Of a DNA stretch of 33,742 bases, positions 7,582 to 15,545 are shown in pieces; within the stretch, counting starts at the first letter, position 1; every line of letters starts with the position of its first letter. A program made the position numbers and the translations under genes. This stretch comes from Acidimicrobiaceae bacterium (GTDB lineage: Bacteria > Actinomycetota > Acidimicrobiia > Acidimicrobiales > RAAP-2), in assembly GCA_003133545.1 (NCBI GenBank), contig PKYA01000048.1:37243-70984 (forward strand), in the 5' to 3' direction. The notes beneath the pieces are model-generated. The model saw nothing but the letters and a program-made list of their open reading frames with translations. It searched no databases and was not told the DNA's origin.

Positions 7582-9396
7582 TCAGGGCGCATGACTGAGG
7601 TCTTCGAGCTGTACGGATGACGGACGATCCTCATGTGCAGCCCGAAGTACGGAAGCGCAGTTGTGGGGACGACTCAAGCGCACGATCCAGAAGAGGTAGG
7701 CGATGCAGGTGACTGTTGTGACAACCACCAAACCTACGGACGAGCCAGGCGGATTCCAGCCGTCCCGAACATGAGCGAAGGGATTGACGGTCGACCCCAA
7801 TCCGACGGTGTATCGGCGAAGAGCCCAAAGAAAGTCAGCCAGTTGCAGGGCGGCGACACTGATCGCCAGAATCGTGATCAGTCGTTGAGGGGCCCGCGTG
7901 AGTGCCGACGTTACGTCCTCGTCGCCAGTTGTAGGCATCACATTTCGACCCATCACCGCTCCAGCTACGAGAATCACTCCGACATAGAGGGGGAATCCGT
8001 CCCGAGCCTGCCACACCACACCGTCCGTATAGGCCTGCGACATCATCAGCGCCGTGGGCAGAACCAAGGACGCGACGACGAGGGTGATGATCACCGCCGA
8101 GTGACGTGCCAGGCCTGTGACAATCGCAAGTACGACAACAGTCGACACCGACACGATCCAGATGAATATGACCGGTTGAGTAGCGAACTCTCCGACGAAT
8201 TCTTGGACAAACAAGTCCGTTCGTCCTAGGACCAACTCGAGGACTCCGATGACTGATGTCCCTGCTGGGAATGGCGTTCCTATCGGGTAGACGCTAAGTG
8301 TATGAGCCCACAGAATGTAGACCACCGCTATCGCACTGACCACGGTGACGACTCCCATGGCTAAGCGGACAGAGTGCGATCTGATCAAGATCGACAGCGA
8401 GCGTGGAGCGAGTGCGGCGAGGGTAACTCCAATGACGGCCAGCCAAAGTGGTGAAAGTCCGCGACACAGCACCAGCACGATCGCTGCGATTGCGGTGGCT
8501 GCGATCAAGCTGGTTGGAGGATTCTCCACCCAGTCGAGCACGATGATCAGTCCACCGGTCCACACGCAGATCGCTGCGGCAGCCTCGAGGCCACTGGGAT
8601 TGACCACGGAACCGAAGATGAACACCATGGGCGTAGCCGCGACCGCCACGGTCGCTGGGAGCAGGCGCGATCGAGACCACACGGAGGCCAATGCAAGGGC
8701 CAGCCCGAGAAAGATCGCGCTGATCAGTCCACTAACCAATCGCATTAGGTACACGGCCGTGTCTGTGTGCCACAGGAGTGAAGGAAGTCCCACTGTGGCG
8801 TAGTAGAGAGGTGGATAGCGCCCAACATAGGTGGTCGCGATCGTCGGTCGCCCAGAACCGCGCAGGCCATGGCCACAGCCAACGGGATATACCGGCAATA
8901 GGTCGCAGTTATCGGGAATATAGTTCGCGAAGCTATCCGGAACTGTTACCACGGTGAGGGCTTTGTCACAACGCTCAGCGCCTGACGCGAGATTGCAGTA
9001 TTCAAGATCAACTCGGTTCGTAGCTGTCAGGCGGGTGGCCAGCTTGGGAGAATACGCCGGGCCGACAAACTCGCCCCGCACAACGGATGCTGCCTTTATC
9101 AGCTGAGCCGACTCGTCGTTAGTGGCTCCGATCGGCTGAACGAACGACCAGGCTGCATAGAGGCAGAAAAGCAAGCATGTGGACACTGCCCAGATCAGGA
9201 GCAAGGGGTGACGTCGACAGAGACGCAATCCTCCGTCTCGGTCTTTGGGTGCCGAGGCGACGCTTTGATCCGACAACACGGTAGAGCGACCACTTGCCTC
9301 GTCGGCGGTCACCCGATCAGCCGGTGCAATCGGTGTCAGTGCCAATGTCGTCGGGAGCACCACCGTCGCATCCGTCGAAGGGAACGTCCTTGTCAA
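7582..9396 (-). CDS. DUF2142-family multi-pass membrane protein
   Basis: 604 aa with about a dozen predicted membrane segments and a long extracytoplasmic loop after the first. The segment after TM1 (WSFVQPIGATNDESAQL) and the GRYPPLYY motif before TM2 match the DUF2142 family of predicted actinobacterial membrane proteins, which resemble GT-C glycosyltransferases; a role in cell-envelope glycan assembly is inference. The start is TTG 9396, overlapping the stop of the upstream gene in a TTGA, so translation is coupled. The N-terminal 55 residues are soluble and Thr/Ala/Val-rich. The gene lies in the lower-GC accessory segment. Confidence 0.75.
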   Translation of the reverse strand: MTRTFPSTDATVVLPTTLALTPIAPADRVTADEASGRSTVLSDQSVASAPKDRDGGLRLCRRHPLLLIWAVSTCLLFCLYAAWSFVQPIGATNDESAQLIKAASVVRGEFVGPAYSPKLATRLTATNRVDLEYCNLASGAERCDKALTVVTVPDSFANYIPDNCDLLPVYPVGCGHGLRGSGRPTIATTYVGRYPPLYYATVGLPSLLWHTDTAVYLMRLVSGLISAIFLGLALALASVWSRSRLLPATVAVAATPMVFIFGSVVNPSGLEAAAAICVWTGGLIIVLDWVENPPTSLIAATAIAAIVLVLCRGLSPLWLAVIGVTLAALAPRSLSILIRSHSVRLAMGVVTVVSAIAVVYILWAHTLSVYPIGTPFPAGTSVIGVLELVLGRTDLFVQEFVGEFATQPVIFIWIVSVSTVVVLAIVTGLARHSAVIITLVVASLVLPTALMMSQAYTDGVVWQARDGFPLYVGVILVAGAVMGRNVMPTTGDEDVTSALTRAPQRLITILAISVAALQLADFLWALRRYTVGLGSTVNPFAHVRDGWNPPGSSVGLVVVTTVTCIAYLFWIVRLSRPHNCASVLRAAHEDRPSSVQLEDLSHAP

Positions 9397-9815
9397 TTGT
9401 GCGCGTCATCGGCGTCATCGCCTTTCAAACCTCTCTCAACATCAGCGATGAGTGCGAGTAGCCTGCTGTTTATTGCGTCAAGGCGATCGCCGAACGCGAG
9501 GAGTTCGTCTTTGTCCAACGCCTGTTGGTCCGTTTCCAGGAAGAGTGCAAGGAAGCCGTAGCGCCCCACCACCACGTCGAGCTGAGCACGGATAGTTCGA
9601 TCAGGGCAGGGATTCGCAGATATCCATTGCTGCATTGACCTGAGCGTTGATCGGATTGCCTCCGACGTCGTGTTGCCCTTGGGGCTACCGATATCGCTTG
9701 TACGAGCGCTTGCGGCATCAGCGAGAGGCAGCACGAACCGCTTTGATTCATCAAGCCAAGAGCGCACCGCGGATTCACCACTCCCGCAAGCCCCAGGATC
9801 GACGCCATGAAGCAT
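9393..9815 (-). CDS. unknown 140-aa protein coupled to DUF2142 gene
   Basis: Not recognised. The C-terminal half (about residues 90-130, DKDELLAFGDRLDAINSRLL) is predicted helical, with a heptad-like spacing of Leu/Ile that could form a coiled coil. There is no signal peptide or membrane segment. Its stop overlaps the TTG start of the DUF2142 gene, which suggests a two-gene operon and a possible partner role. The start is uncertain: ATG 9815 lacks a good ribosome site, and an overlapping frame from 9808 is also open but ends before the coupling point. Confidence 0.5.
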   Translation of the reverse strand: MLHGVDPGACGSGESAVRSWLDESKRFVLPLADAASARTSDIGSPKGNTTSEAIRSTLRSMQQWISANPCPDRTIRAQLDVVVGRYGFLALFLETDQQALDKDELLAFGDRLDAINSRLLALIADVERGLKGDDADDAHN

Positions 9816-10339
9816 GACTTAGTGCGACTTCGCCATGCACCTGCGGGTAAAGGTGATCAATCGTCGCATGTGGCCCCCCCAAGGATTCCCTCGGCCTCTC
9901 GGCCGATGCCTTGCTATCTACCAAAAAAGTGTGACCAAAGTGTGAGGGAGTGCGAACGCGGCGGCGAATCTGGTGAATACCCTCAGCCGATTCCCAGGTA
10001 AAGGAATGGTAGGAACGGGAAGAGGCTGCAGTGACGCCGACCTGGTTCTGCGGGTAAGTATCACTCGGCCGTTGCCGCACTCCACCCCTGAGCGGCGCTG
10101 TTGTGCTCCTCCCTGGTCGGGCGAAGGCGGTTTTCGCTCGACCAGCGCCGTTATGCGGTGGGTGGCGTTGGGCGAGAGATAGCGGGTCTCCGTCCAACGT
10201 CTGCCCTACCGCAGTTCTGTTGGGCCGACGTGTACGACGACGGACAACCAGCCCAGGAAGATTCGCGCTATCGCTCTCGGGTGCTTGGTCGGACCTTCGG
10301 ATGTGTTCACACCATTGCCAATCCGCTACTTGGGTTCAT
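9816..10339. other. non-coding accessory region
   Basis: No supported gene. Visible elements are a small hairpin TCGGCC/GGCCGA with a 4-nt loop (9891-9906), a direct repeat AAAGTGTGA at 9926-9934 and 9937-9945, and a strong hairpin at 10113-10145. Open frames on both strands here have arginine/serine-rich translations typical of chance frames. Confidence 0.5.
10113..10145. repeat. strong inverted repeat, 13-bp stem
   Basis: Arms CTGGTCGGGCGAA (10113-10125) and TTCGCTCGACCAG (10133-10145) pair at 12 of 13 positions as DNA. The remaining pair is a G-U wobble in plus-strand RNA. The loop is 7 nt (GGCGGTT). No T run follows, so it is not a standard terminator. It lies about 200 bp upstream of the IS21-like end. 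Confidence 0.6.
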
Positions 10340-10351
10340 TGGTACTTGCGG

Positions 10352-10420
10352 ATTCCGGCTGATTTCGTACACCCGTTCTGGTCGAATCCGTACACCCATT
10401 CCGGGGTTTTCGTACAACCC
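10352..10420 (+). mobile_element. IS21-family left end, 23-bp-spaced repeats
   Basis: Three degenerate repeats of the form (A/G)TTC(C/T)GG followed by TTTCGTACACCC recur with 22-23 bp spacing: CGTAC at 10366, 10389 and 10411; ATTCCGG/GTTCTGG/ATTCCGG at 10352, 10375 and 10398. IS21 elements are known to carry several such transposase-binding repeats inside each end. About 80 bp downstream is a start that reads like an IstA N-terminus, which supports the call. Confidence 0.5.
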
Positions 10421-10497
10421 GACGGAGGTCGTGTAGAGCTGGCGTGAGGTGACGGAGGCAGGCAGCCTGCCTCGGACATCACTCCGAGGAGGTTCAC

Positions 10498-10644
10498 TTG
10501 CCCAGACCCCGTCTCGCCATGCGCAAGGTTCGAGACATTCTGCGACTCGCCCTGATCGAGATACCAATGATGGGCATCGGTCAATCTCTAAATGTGGCGG
10601 TTGCCGGCTCCCTGGTGCTGTACAAGCTTGCGGGGCTGTCGTGA
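10498..10644 (+). pseudogene. chimeric remnant: istA start joined to a trmH/spoU tail
   Basis: A 48-residue frame from TTG 10498, with GAGGAGG 5 nt upstream. The first 19 residues (MPRPRLAMRKVRDILRLAL with TTG read as Met) look like the start of IstA, the IS21 transposase. From about residue 21 the frame becomes IPMMGIGQSLNVAVA and then SLVLYKL, the classic C-terminal knot motif of SpoU/TrmH rRNA/tRNA 2'-O-methyltransferases. Each part is a tiny piece of its family (IstA about 400-500 aa, TrmH about 150-270 aa), so neither is functional. The stop is followed at once by an istB-like fragment. Confidence 0.55.
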
Positions 10645-10686
10645 GATACCGCCTTCAAAGGACATCTCAGAACTCTGGGACTCGCC
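10645..10686 (+). pseudogene. istB-like fragment, copy 2 (42-bp direct repeat)
   Basis: Second copy of the repeat at 6456, in the same orientation, reading DTAFKGHLRTLGLA. It directly follows the stop of the istA/trmH chimera in the same frame, so it has no start of its own. In an intact IS21 element istB follows istA, so its position fits a collapsed element. Confidence 0.5.
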
Positions 10687-10725
10687 TCCATGGCCTGCCA
10701 TGACCGTGGCCTGAGCGGGCTGAGC

Positions 10726-11493
10726 TCAGCGCGAGAAGTGGGTGTGCGGCCGCTCGAGCAGCTTTCCGTCGATGATGACATCCACCTTCTCGTTGTAAAA
10801 GGCGACCAGCCCGGCGATGGGGAGCAGCTCCCGGGTCGGGAAATCGTAGGTCCAGGCCAGGTCGGGATAGAGCGTGTCGCCCACCTTCACCGACCAGTAG
10901 CCGGTCGTCGTGCCCTTGTAGGGACACGACGTCACGGTGTCGCTCGCGACGAGATGCGCGAAGTTCAGCTCGGTCTTGTTGACGTAGTACCGGGTGGGGA
11001 GGCCGGTCTCGAAGACCATCACCGGCGCGGGCGACTCGGCCAGCACTGCACCCCCGAGCTCCACGCGCACATGGCGGTTCGAGCGCAACGAGTCGACCCG
11101 CGTGTAGGGGTCGCGGGGGTGCACGAAGATCTCCTCATCCTCCTCGTACCAGTGCGACAGCGCCGACCACTCGAAACGGACGGTGTCCTTCAAACCCGCC
11201 ACGTTGGAGTCGACGTAGACGCGGGCGGCGCTGGGGCGGACGAATTCGCCGACCACCAGCGAGTGCAGCTGCGTCTGGCCGCGGTGGACCGGCTGGGGAT
11301 GGTGCTCATCGACCAGCAGTTCCTGCTGCACGTCGTCCAGCGGTATGTAGTACTGCGGGTAGTGCGGCCATTCCCACACGTAGAGCGCACGGGTCGTGTC
11401 GAACACGACGGCGCCGCCCAGCGTGGCGCGCACGCGACGCGGCGCCGGCTCGACATGGTCGACCGGCACGATCGCCTGGGGATAGTCGTCCAT
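10726..11493 (-). CDS. tandem DUF427-domain protein
   Basis: 255 aa with two copies of the DUF427 fold. The first is at about residues 18-60 (RVRATLGGAVVFDTTRALYV). The second, more complete, is at about 140-245 and includes the diagnostic TSCPYKGTTTGYWSV and AWTYDFP. The biochemical role of this family is unknown. ATG 11493 has AAGGAG 5 nt upstream. It follows gcvPB by 63 bp on the same strand and may be co-transcribed, but no functional link to glycine cleavage is known. Confidence 0.85.
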   Translation of the reverse strand: MDDYPQAIVPVDHVEPAPRRVRATLGGAVVFDTTRALYVWEWPHYPQYYIPLDDVQQELLVDEHHPQPVHRGQTQLHSLVVGEFVRPSAARVYVDSNVAGLKDTVRFEWSALSHWYEEDEEIFVHPRDPYTRVDSLRSNRHVRVELGGAVLAESPAPVMVFETGLPTRYYVNKTELNFAHLVASDTVTSCPYKGTTTGYWSVKVGDTLYPDLAWTYDFPTRELLPIAGLVAFYNEKVDVIIDGKLLERPHTHFSR

Positions 11494-11556
11494 GTGGCTC
11501 CTTACGCTCTGCGGGTCGGGCGCTCCCGCCCGGTCGGAACTCGGGTCGAGACTTCG

Positions 11557-13062
11557 TCAGCGGGCATCGAAGGTGGGGACGAGGGTGCGCGCCGCCCGCG
11601 CCTCGTCCACGCGGCGGACAGGGGTCGAGTGCGGGGCCTCGTCCAGGGGCTCGCCTGCTGCCGCCTCGGCGGCAATCGTCTCGAGCGCCTCGGCCAGCGC
11701 CTCGAGCGTCTGCAGGCTCTCGGTCTCGGTCGGCTCGATCATGAGGGCCTCATCGACGATGAGCGGGAAGTACACCGTGGGCGAGTGGAAACCGAACTCC
11801 AAGAGCCGCTTGGCCACATCGAGGGCCTTGGTGCCGAACTTCTTGCGCAGCGTGGCCGCGGAGAGGACCACCTCGTGCATGCACGGCCGGTCGAAGGGCA
11901 CGTCGTAGGAGCCGGCGAGGCGGCGCCTGATCCAGTTGGCGTTGAGGACGGCCCGCTCCGCCACCCGGCGCAAGCCGTCCCCCCCGTGCACCTGCATATA
12001 GGCGAGCGCGCGCGCCAGAACGAGGGCGTTGCCGTGCCAGCTGTGGATCCGACCGATGGAGTGCGGCGGTGTCATGTAGCCGAACTCGTCGGCCGCTCCG
12101 GGTGCCGACCGCACGGGACGCGGCCCGGGGAGGAAGTCCACCAGCCGCGGCGAGACGGCGACGGGGCCGGCGCCCGGTCCCCCGCCCCCGTGGGGAGTGG
12201 CGAAGGTCTTGTGCAGGTTCATGTGCACGATGTCGAATCCCATGTCGCCGGGCCGGACGACGCCCAGAATGGCGTTGAGGTTGGCGCCGTCGTAGTAGAG
12301 CAGTCCGCCCACCTCGTGGATGGCGGCGGCAATGGCCTCGATGTCCTCTTCGAAGAGCCCCAGCGTGTTGGGATTGGTCAGCATGATGCCGGCCACGTCG
12401 GTGTCGAGCACCGACCGCAACGCGGCCAGGTCGACGCAGCCGCGTGCGGCGCTCGGCACGGTGACCGTCTCGTAGCCGCCGAGCGTGACCGAGGCCGGAT
12501 TGGTGCCGTGGGCCGAGTCCGGGATGATGACGCGGTGGCGGGACTCGCCCCGGGCGCTGTGGTACGCCCGCATCAGCAGCAACCCCGTCAGCTCCCCCGC
12601 CGCGCCGGCGGCCGGCTGCAGCGTGGCGGCCGCCATCCCGGTCACCTCGCACAACGCCTCCTCGAGCTCGACGAGGATCTGCAACCAACCCTGGGTGAGC
12701 GACGCCGGGGCCCCCGGGTGCACGGCGGCCAGGCCCGGCAACGCGGCCACGGTGTCGCACAGCTTGGGGTTGTACTTCATGGTGCACGAGCCCAGTGGAT
12801 AGGCACCGAGGTCGACTGAGAACTGCCGGTGGCTCAAGCGGGTGAAATGGCCCACCAGATCGCGCTCGGAGACCTCGGCCAAGGGCACCGGCGCGACGCG
12901 GCGGTGGCTGGCCGGGACCAGCTCGTCGACATCCCACTCCGGCATGCCCGTGGTCCGCAGCTGCCAGCTGCTCCGGCCCGGCTGGGACAGCTCGAAGAGC
13001 GTGGGCTCCGACTCTCCGCCCATGAGGGGCGCGCTGGCGGCCCGCCCGCCGGCCGCGCTCAT
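11557..13062 (-). CDS. gcvPB: glycine dehydrogenase (decarboxylating) subunit 2
   Basis: The C-terminal half of the P-protein as a separate 501-aa subunit. With GcvPA it uses pyridoxal phosphate to decarboxylate glycine and pass the aminomethyl group to lipoyl-GcvH. Lys285 in HMNLHKTFATPHGGGGPG is the PLP-binding lysine. LGSCTMKYNPK (91-101), HGTNPASV (about 185-192) and YYDGANLNA (256-264) are typical of the family. The start overlaps the gcvPA stop in an ATGA, so equal synthesis of the two subunits is likely. The first 20 residues are Ala/Gly-rich and poorly conserved. Confidence 0.96.
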   Translation of the reverse strand: MSAAGGRAASAPLMGGESEPTLFELSQPGRSSWQLRTTGMPEWDVDELVPASHRRVAPVPLAEVSERDLVGHFTRLSHRQFSVDLGAYPLGSCTMKYNPKLCDTVAALPGLAAVHPGAPASLTQGWLQILVELEEALCEVTGMAAATLQPAAGAAGELTGLLLMRAYHSARGESRHRVIIPDSAHGTNPASVTLGGYETVTVPSAARGCVDLAALRSVLDTDVAGIMLTNPNTLGLFEEDIEAIAAAIHEVGGLLYYDGANLNAILGVVRPGDMGFDIVHMNLHKTFATPHGGGGPGAGPVAVSPRLVDFLPGPRPVRSAPGAADEFGYMTPPHSIGRIHSWHGNALVLARALAYMQVHGGDGLRRVAERAVLNANWIRRRLAGSYDVPFDRPCMHEVVLSAATLRKKFGTKALDVAKRLLEFGFHSPTVYFPLIVDEALMIEPTETESLQTLEALAEALETIAAEAAAGEPLDEAPHSTPVRRVDEARAARTLVPTFDAR

Positions 13063-14438
13063 CGCACCACCTTGTCCAGCGTCCGCACGAACCCCTCCAC
13101 TTCGGACCGGGTCCGCCGCTCGGTCACGGCCACCAGCAGGCCGTGGACGGCGTCGCCGGGCGCCACCGACGGGTCGCCGTCCTCGCCGATCAGGTCGGCC
13201 AGCGCCAACCCGCCCAGGTACCCCTCGTCGGCCAACCGTTCGATCGCCACACGGCCCGGGATCGGGGTCCGCACGGCGAACTCGCGCAAGGTCGGCGTGT
13301 CAGCGGTGAGCGGCTCGATCCCACTCAGCGCCAGCATGGACTCCCGGCAGAACCGGGTCCCGCGGGCGCAGCGCAGCGCCACTTCGCGCAGCCCCGACGT
13401 CCCCAACCAGCCGAGCTGGACGGCGGCGTAGACGGCCATCAGCGTCTGATTGGTGCAGACGTTCGACGTGGCCTTCTCCCGGCGAATGTCCTGCTCGCGC
13501 GCCCGCAACGTGGTGACGTAGGCCCGGGTCCCCTCGATGTCGACGGTCTCGCCCACCAGGCGGCCGGGCAGCCGTCGCACGTGGCGCTCGGCCACGGCGA
13601 ACAGGCCGAGGTAGGGGCCGCCGAAGCTGAGGGCAGTCCCGAGCGGCTGGCCCTCGCCGACCACGACGTCGGCCCCGCACTCCCCCGGCGAGCGCAGCAG
13701 GGCCGCCGCCACCGGGTCGGCCGCCACGACCAGCAGGGCTCCGGTGGCGTCGCAGATCTGCCGGGCCGCCGCCAGGTCCTCGAGACAACCCAGGTAGTTC
13801 GGGTAGCCGACCACCAGCACGCCCGGTGCCTCCCCGTCGGCCGGCACCTCGGGCCAGACCGTCAGGCCACGGTGGAGGGCCGCGTCGACCACCACATGCC
13901 CGGTACCGGCGGCGAACGTCTTGAGTACCGCACGCCAGTGCGGCGCGACGCCCGACGACAGCCATACCGTGTGGCGCCCCGAGGCAGCGACGCCCAGGTT
14001 GACCCCCTCGACCAGCGCGCTGGCCCCGTCGTAGAGCGAGGCGTTGGCCACGGGCAGCCCGGCCAGCCGCGCCACCATGGTCTGGAATTCGAAGATGGCT
14101 TGGAGGACGCCCTGGGCCACTTCGGGCTGGTAGGGGGTGTACGAGGTGACGAACTCGGAGCGCCCGGCGAGCGCGCGCACCACCGGCGGCACCTCGTGGT
14201 CGTAGGCGCCACCGCCGGCGAAGCAGACCAGGCGGTCGGCCCGCGCCCGGTTGGCGTCACCCAACGCCTCCATGCGCGCCAGCACGTCGGGCTCGGGCGA
14301 GCCGTCGGCCAGCGCGAGGCCCCGGCCCAGGCGCAGGGCCTCGGGCACGGCGGCGAAGAGCTCATCGAGCGAGCTGAGTCCGAGAAAGGCCAACATCTGC
14401 GCCAGCTCGTCCTCGGTGTGCGGCAGATAGTCGGGCAT
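13059..14438 (-). CDS. gcvPA: glycine dehydrogenase (decarboxylating) subunit 1
   Basis: 459 aa, the N-terminal half of the split P-protein. It starts in the typical way (MPDYLPHTEDELAQMLAFLG) and has the family signature around FVTSYTPYQPEVAQGVLQ and NASLYDGASA. Split GcvPA/GcvPB is common in Gram-positive and thermophilic bacteria; mycobacteria have one fused chain. ATG 14438 directly follows the gcvT stop, with GGAGGAG overlapping the end of gcvT as ribosome site, and its own stop overlaps gcvPB. This makes a tight gcvT-gcvPA-gcvPB operon. Confidence 0.96.
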   Translation of the reverse strand: MPDYLPHTEDELAQMLAFLGLSSLDELFAAVPEALRLGRGLALADGSPEPDVLARMEALGDANRARADRLVCFAGGGAYDHEVPPVVRALAGRSEFVTSYTPYQPEVAQGVLQAIFEFQTMVARLAGLPVANASLYDGASALVEGVNLGVAASGRHTVWLSSGVAPHWRAVLKTFAAGTGHVVVDAALHRGLTVWPEVPADGEAPGVLVVGYPNYLGCLEDLAAARQICDATGALLVVAADPVAAALLRSPGECGADVVVGEGQPLGTALSFGGPYLGLFAVAERHVRRLPGRLVGETVDIEGTRAYVTTLRAREQDIRREKATSNVCTNQTLMAVYAAVQLGWLGTSGLREVALRCARGTRFCRESMLALSGIEPLTADTPTLREFAVRTPIPGRVAIERLADEGYLGGLALADLIGEDGDPSVAPGDAVHGLLVAVTERRTRSEVEGFVRTLDKVVR

Positions 14439-15533
14439 CTACTCCTCCACCCTCGGCGGCCACAACGGCGGCCGCACCAGATTTGCCGGGAGCTCGCGGG
14501 TCCGCTGCACCACCGTCACGGCATCGCCGTCGAGCAGTTGGGCATCGGCGTCGATGAGGGCCAGGCCGATCCCCCGCTCGCGCATCGGCGAGAAGTTGCC
14601 ACTCGTCAGCCGGCCGACGGTCTGCCCGCCCACCTGGACGTCGGCTCCGTCGCGCAAGGGCTGGCGCCCTTCGGCCACCAGTCCCCGTAGGCGGCGCCGC
14701 GGGCCCTCGGCCTTCTCCTCCTCGAGGGCGGCGCGGCCTATGAAGTCGCCCTTGTCCCAACCGACGACCCAGCCCAATCCGGCTTGGAGGGGCGTGATGC
14801 CCGGACCGAGCTCGTGCCCGTGCAGGGGCAGTCCCGCTTCGAGGCGCAGCGTGTCCCTGGCGCCCAACCCGGCCGGGGTGACGCCGGCCGACACCACAGC
14901 CGCCCAGAAGTCCTCCGCCACCGCTGCCGGCACCGCACACTCCACCCCTTCCTCGCCGGTGTACCCGGTGCCCGCCACGAGGCAGGGTGCGCCCTCCCAG
15001 TCGAAGCGGGCCACGGCGAAGCGGTGCACCACGGCCGCCTCCGGCGAGACCGTCGCCAGCAACGCCCGCGCCTTGGGGCCCTGGACGGCGACGATGGCCC
15101 GCTCGCTGGTCACATCCTCACCGCCGATGGCCCCCAGGACCCGGCTGGTGTTAGAGGCGTTAGGCATCACGTCGAACCGCTCGTCGTCGACCCACCACAC
15201 GATGATGTCGTCGGCGACCGAACCGGTCTCGTCGAGCAGATGGGTGTACTGGGCGCGACCGGGTGCGATCCGGCGCAGGTCGTTGGTCAGCGAGTGCTGC
15301 AGGTGGTCGAAGGCCTCGGGCCCCTGCACGCGCACGGTGCCGAGGTGACTGACGTCGAAAGCGACGGCGTTCTCGCGACAGGCCCGGTGTTCGGCCACGG
15401 TTCCCCAGGGATAGGCCAGCGGCATCTCCCAACCGCCGAACGGCACCATCTTGGCACCCAGCGCCACATGTGCCGCATGGAGGGGCGAACGACGAGGGGG
15501 TTGCCCGGAGTCAGTGCGGTCGTCGGCTGCCAC
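14439..15533 (-). CDS. gcvT: aminomethyltransferase (glycine cleavage T-protein)
   Basis: 364 aa. It transfers the methylene group from aminomethyl-lipoyl-GcvH to tetrahydrofolate and releases ammonia. Typical features are SPLHAAHVALGAKMVPFGGWEMP (17-39, given by its ends SPLHAAH and FGGWEMP), FDVSHLGTVRVQGP, and TGYTGEEGVE in the folate-binding domain. The GTG 15533 start lies 6 nt after TAGTGT, with no ribosome site, so the mRNA is probably leaderless. A separate promoter for gcvT is therefore likely even though the upstream gene ends only 9 bp away. No glycine riboswitch fits in that gap. Confidence 0.96.
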   Translation of the reverse strand: MAADDRTDSGQPPRRSPLHAAHVALGAKMVPFGGWEMPLAYPWGTVAEHRACRENAVAFDVSHLGTVRVQGPEAFDHLQHSLTNDLRRIAPGRAQYTHLLDETGSVADDIIVWWVDDERFDVMPNASNTSRVLGAIGGEDVTSERAIVAVQGPKARALLATVSPEAAVVHRFAVARFDWEGAPCLVAGTGYTGEEGVECAVPAAVAEDFWAAVVSAGVTPAGLGARDTLRLEAGLPLHGHELGPGITPLQAGLGWVVGWDKGDFIGRAALEEEKAEGPRRRLRGLVAEGRQPLRDGADVQVGGQTVGRLTSGNFSPMRERGIGLALIDADAQLLDGDAVTVVQRTRELPANLVRPPLWPPRVEE

Positions 15534-15539
15534 CCAGCC

Positions 15540-15545
15540 ACACTA
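15540..15545 (-). promoter_or_regulatory. -10 hexamer TAGTGT before gcvT
   Basis: On the minus strand TAGTGT is followed by 6 nt and then GTG 15533. Its first three bases are the TAG stop codon of the upstream gene. Confidence 0.45.

Noticed and set aside
10113-10153. Integron attC site suggested by the hairpin and nearby GTTATGC
   Set aside because: The GTTRRRY and RYYYAAC core sites do not match, and no cassette-like gene or integrase is present.
10352-10420. Short CRISPR array
   Set aside because: The repeats are degenerate, phased at 23 bp and have no unique spacers. They fit an IS21 end next to an istA-like start.
10690-12819. 709-codon plus-strand open frame
   Set aside because: It lies antisense to the DUF427 and gcvPB genes. 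Its translation is His/Arg/Gly/Val-rich with no motif, while the minus strand shows catalytic residues and family motifs.
15534-15545. Glycine riboswitch upstream of gcvT
   Set aside because: Only 9 bp separate gcvT from the previous gene, and the start looks leaderless.
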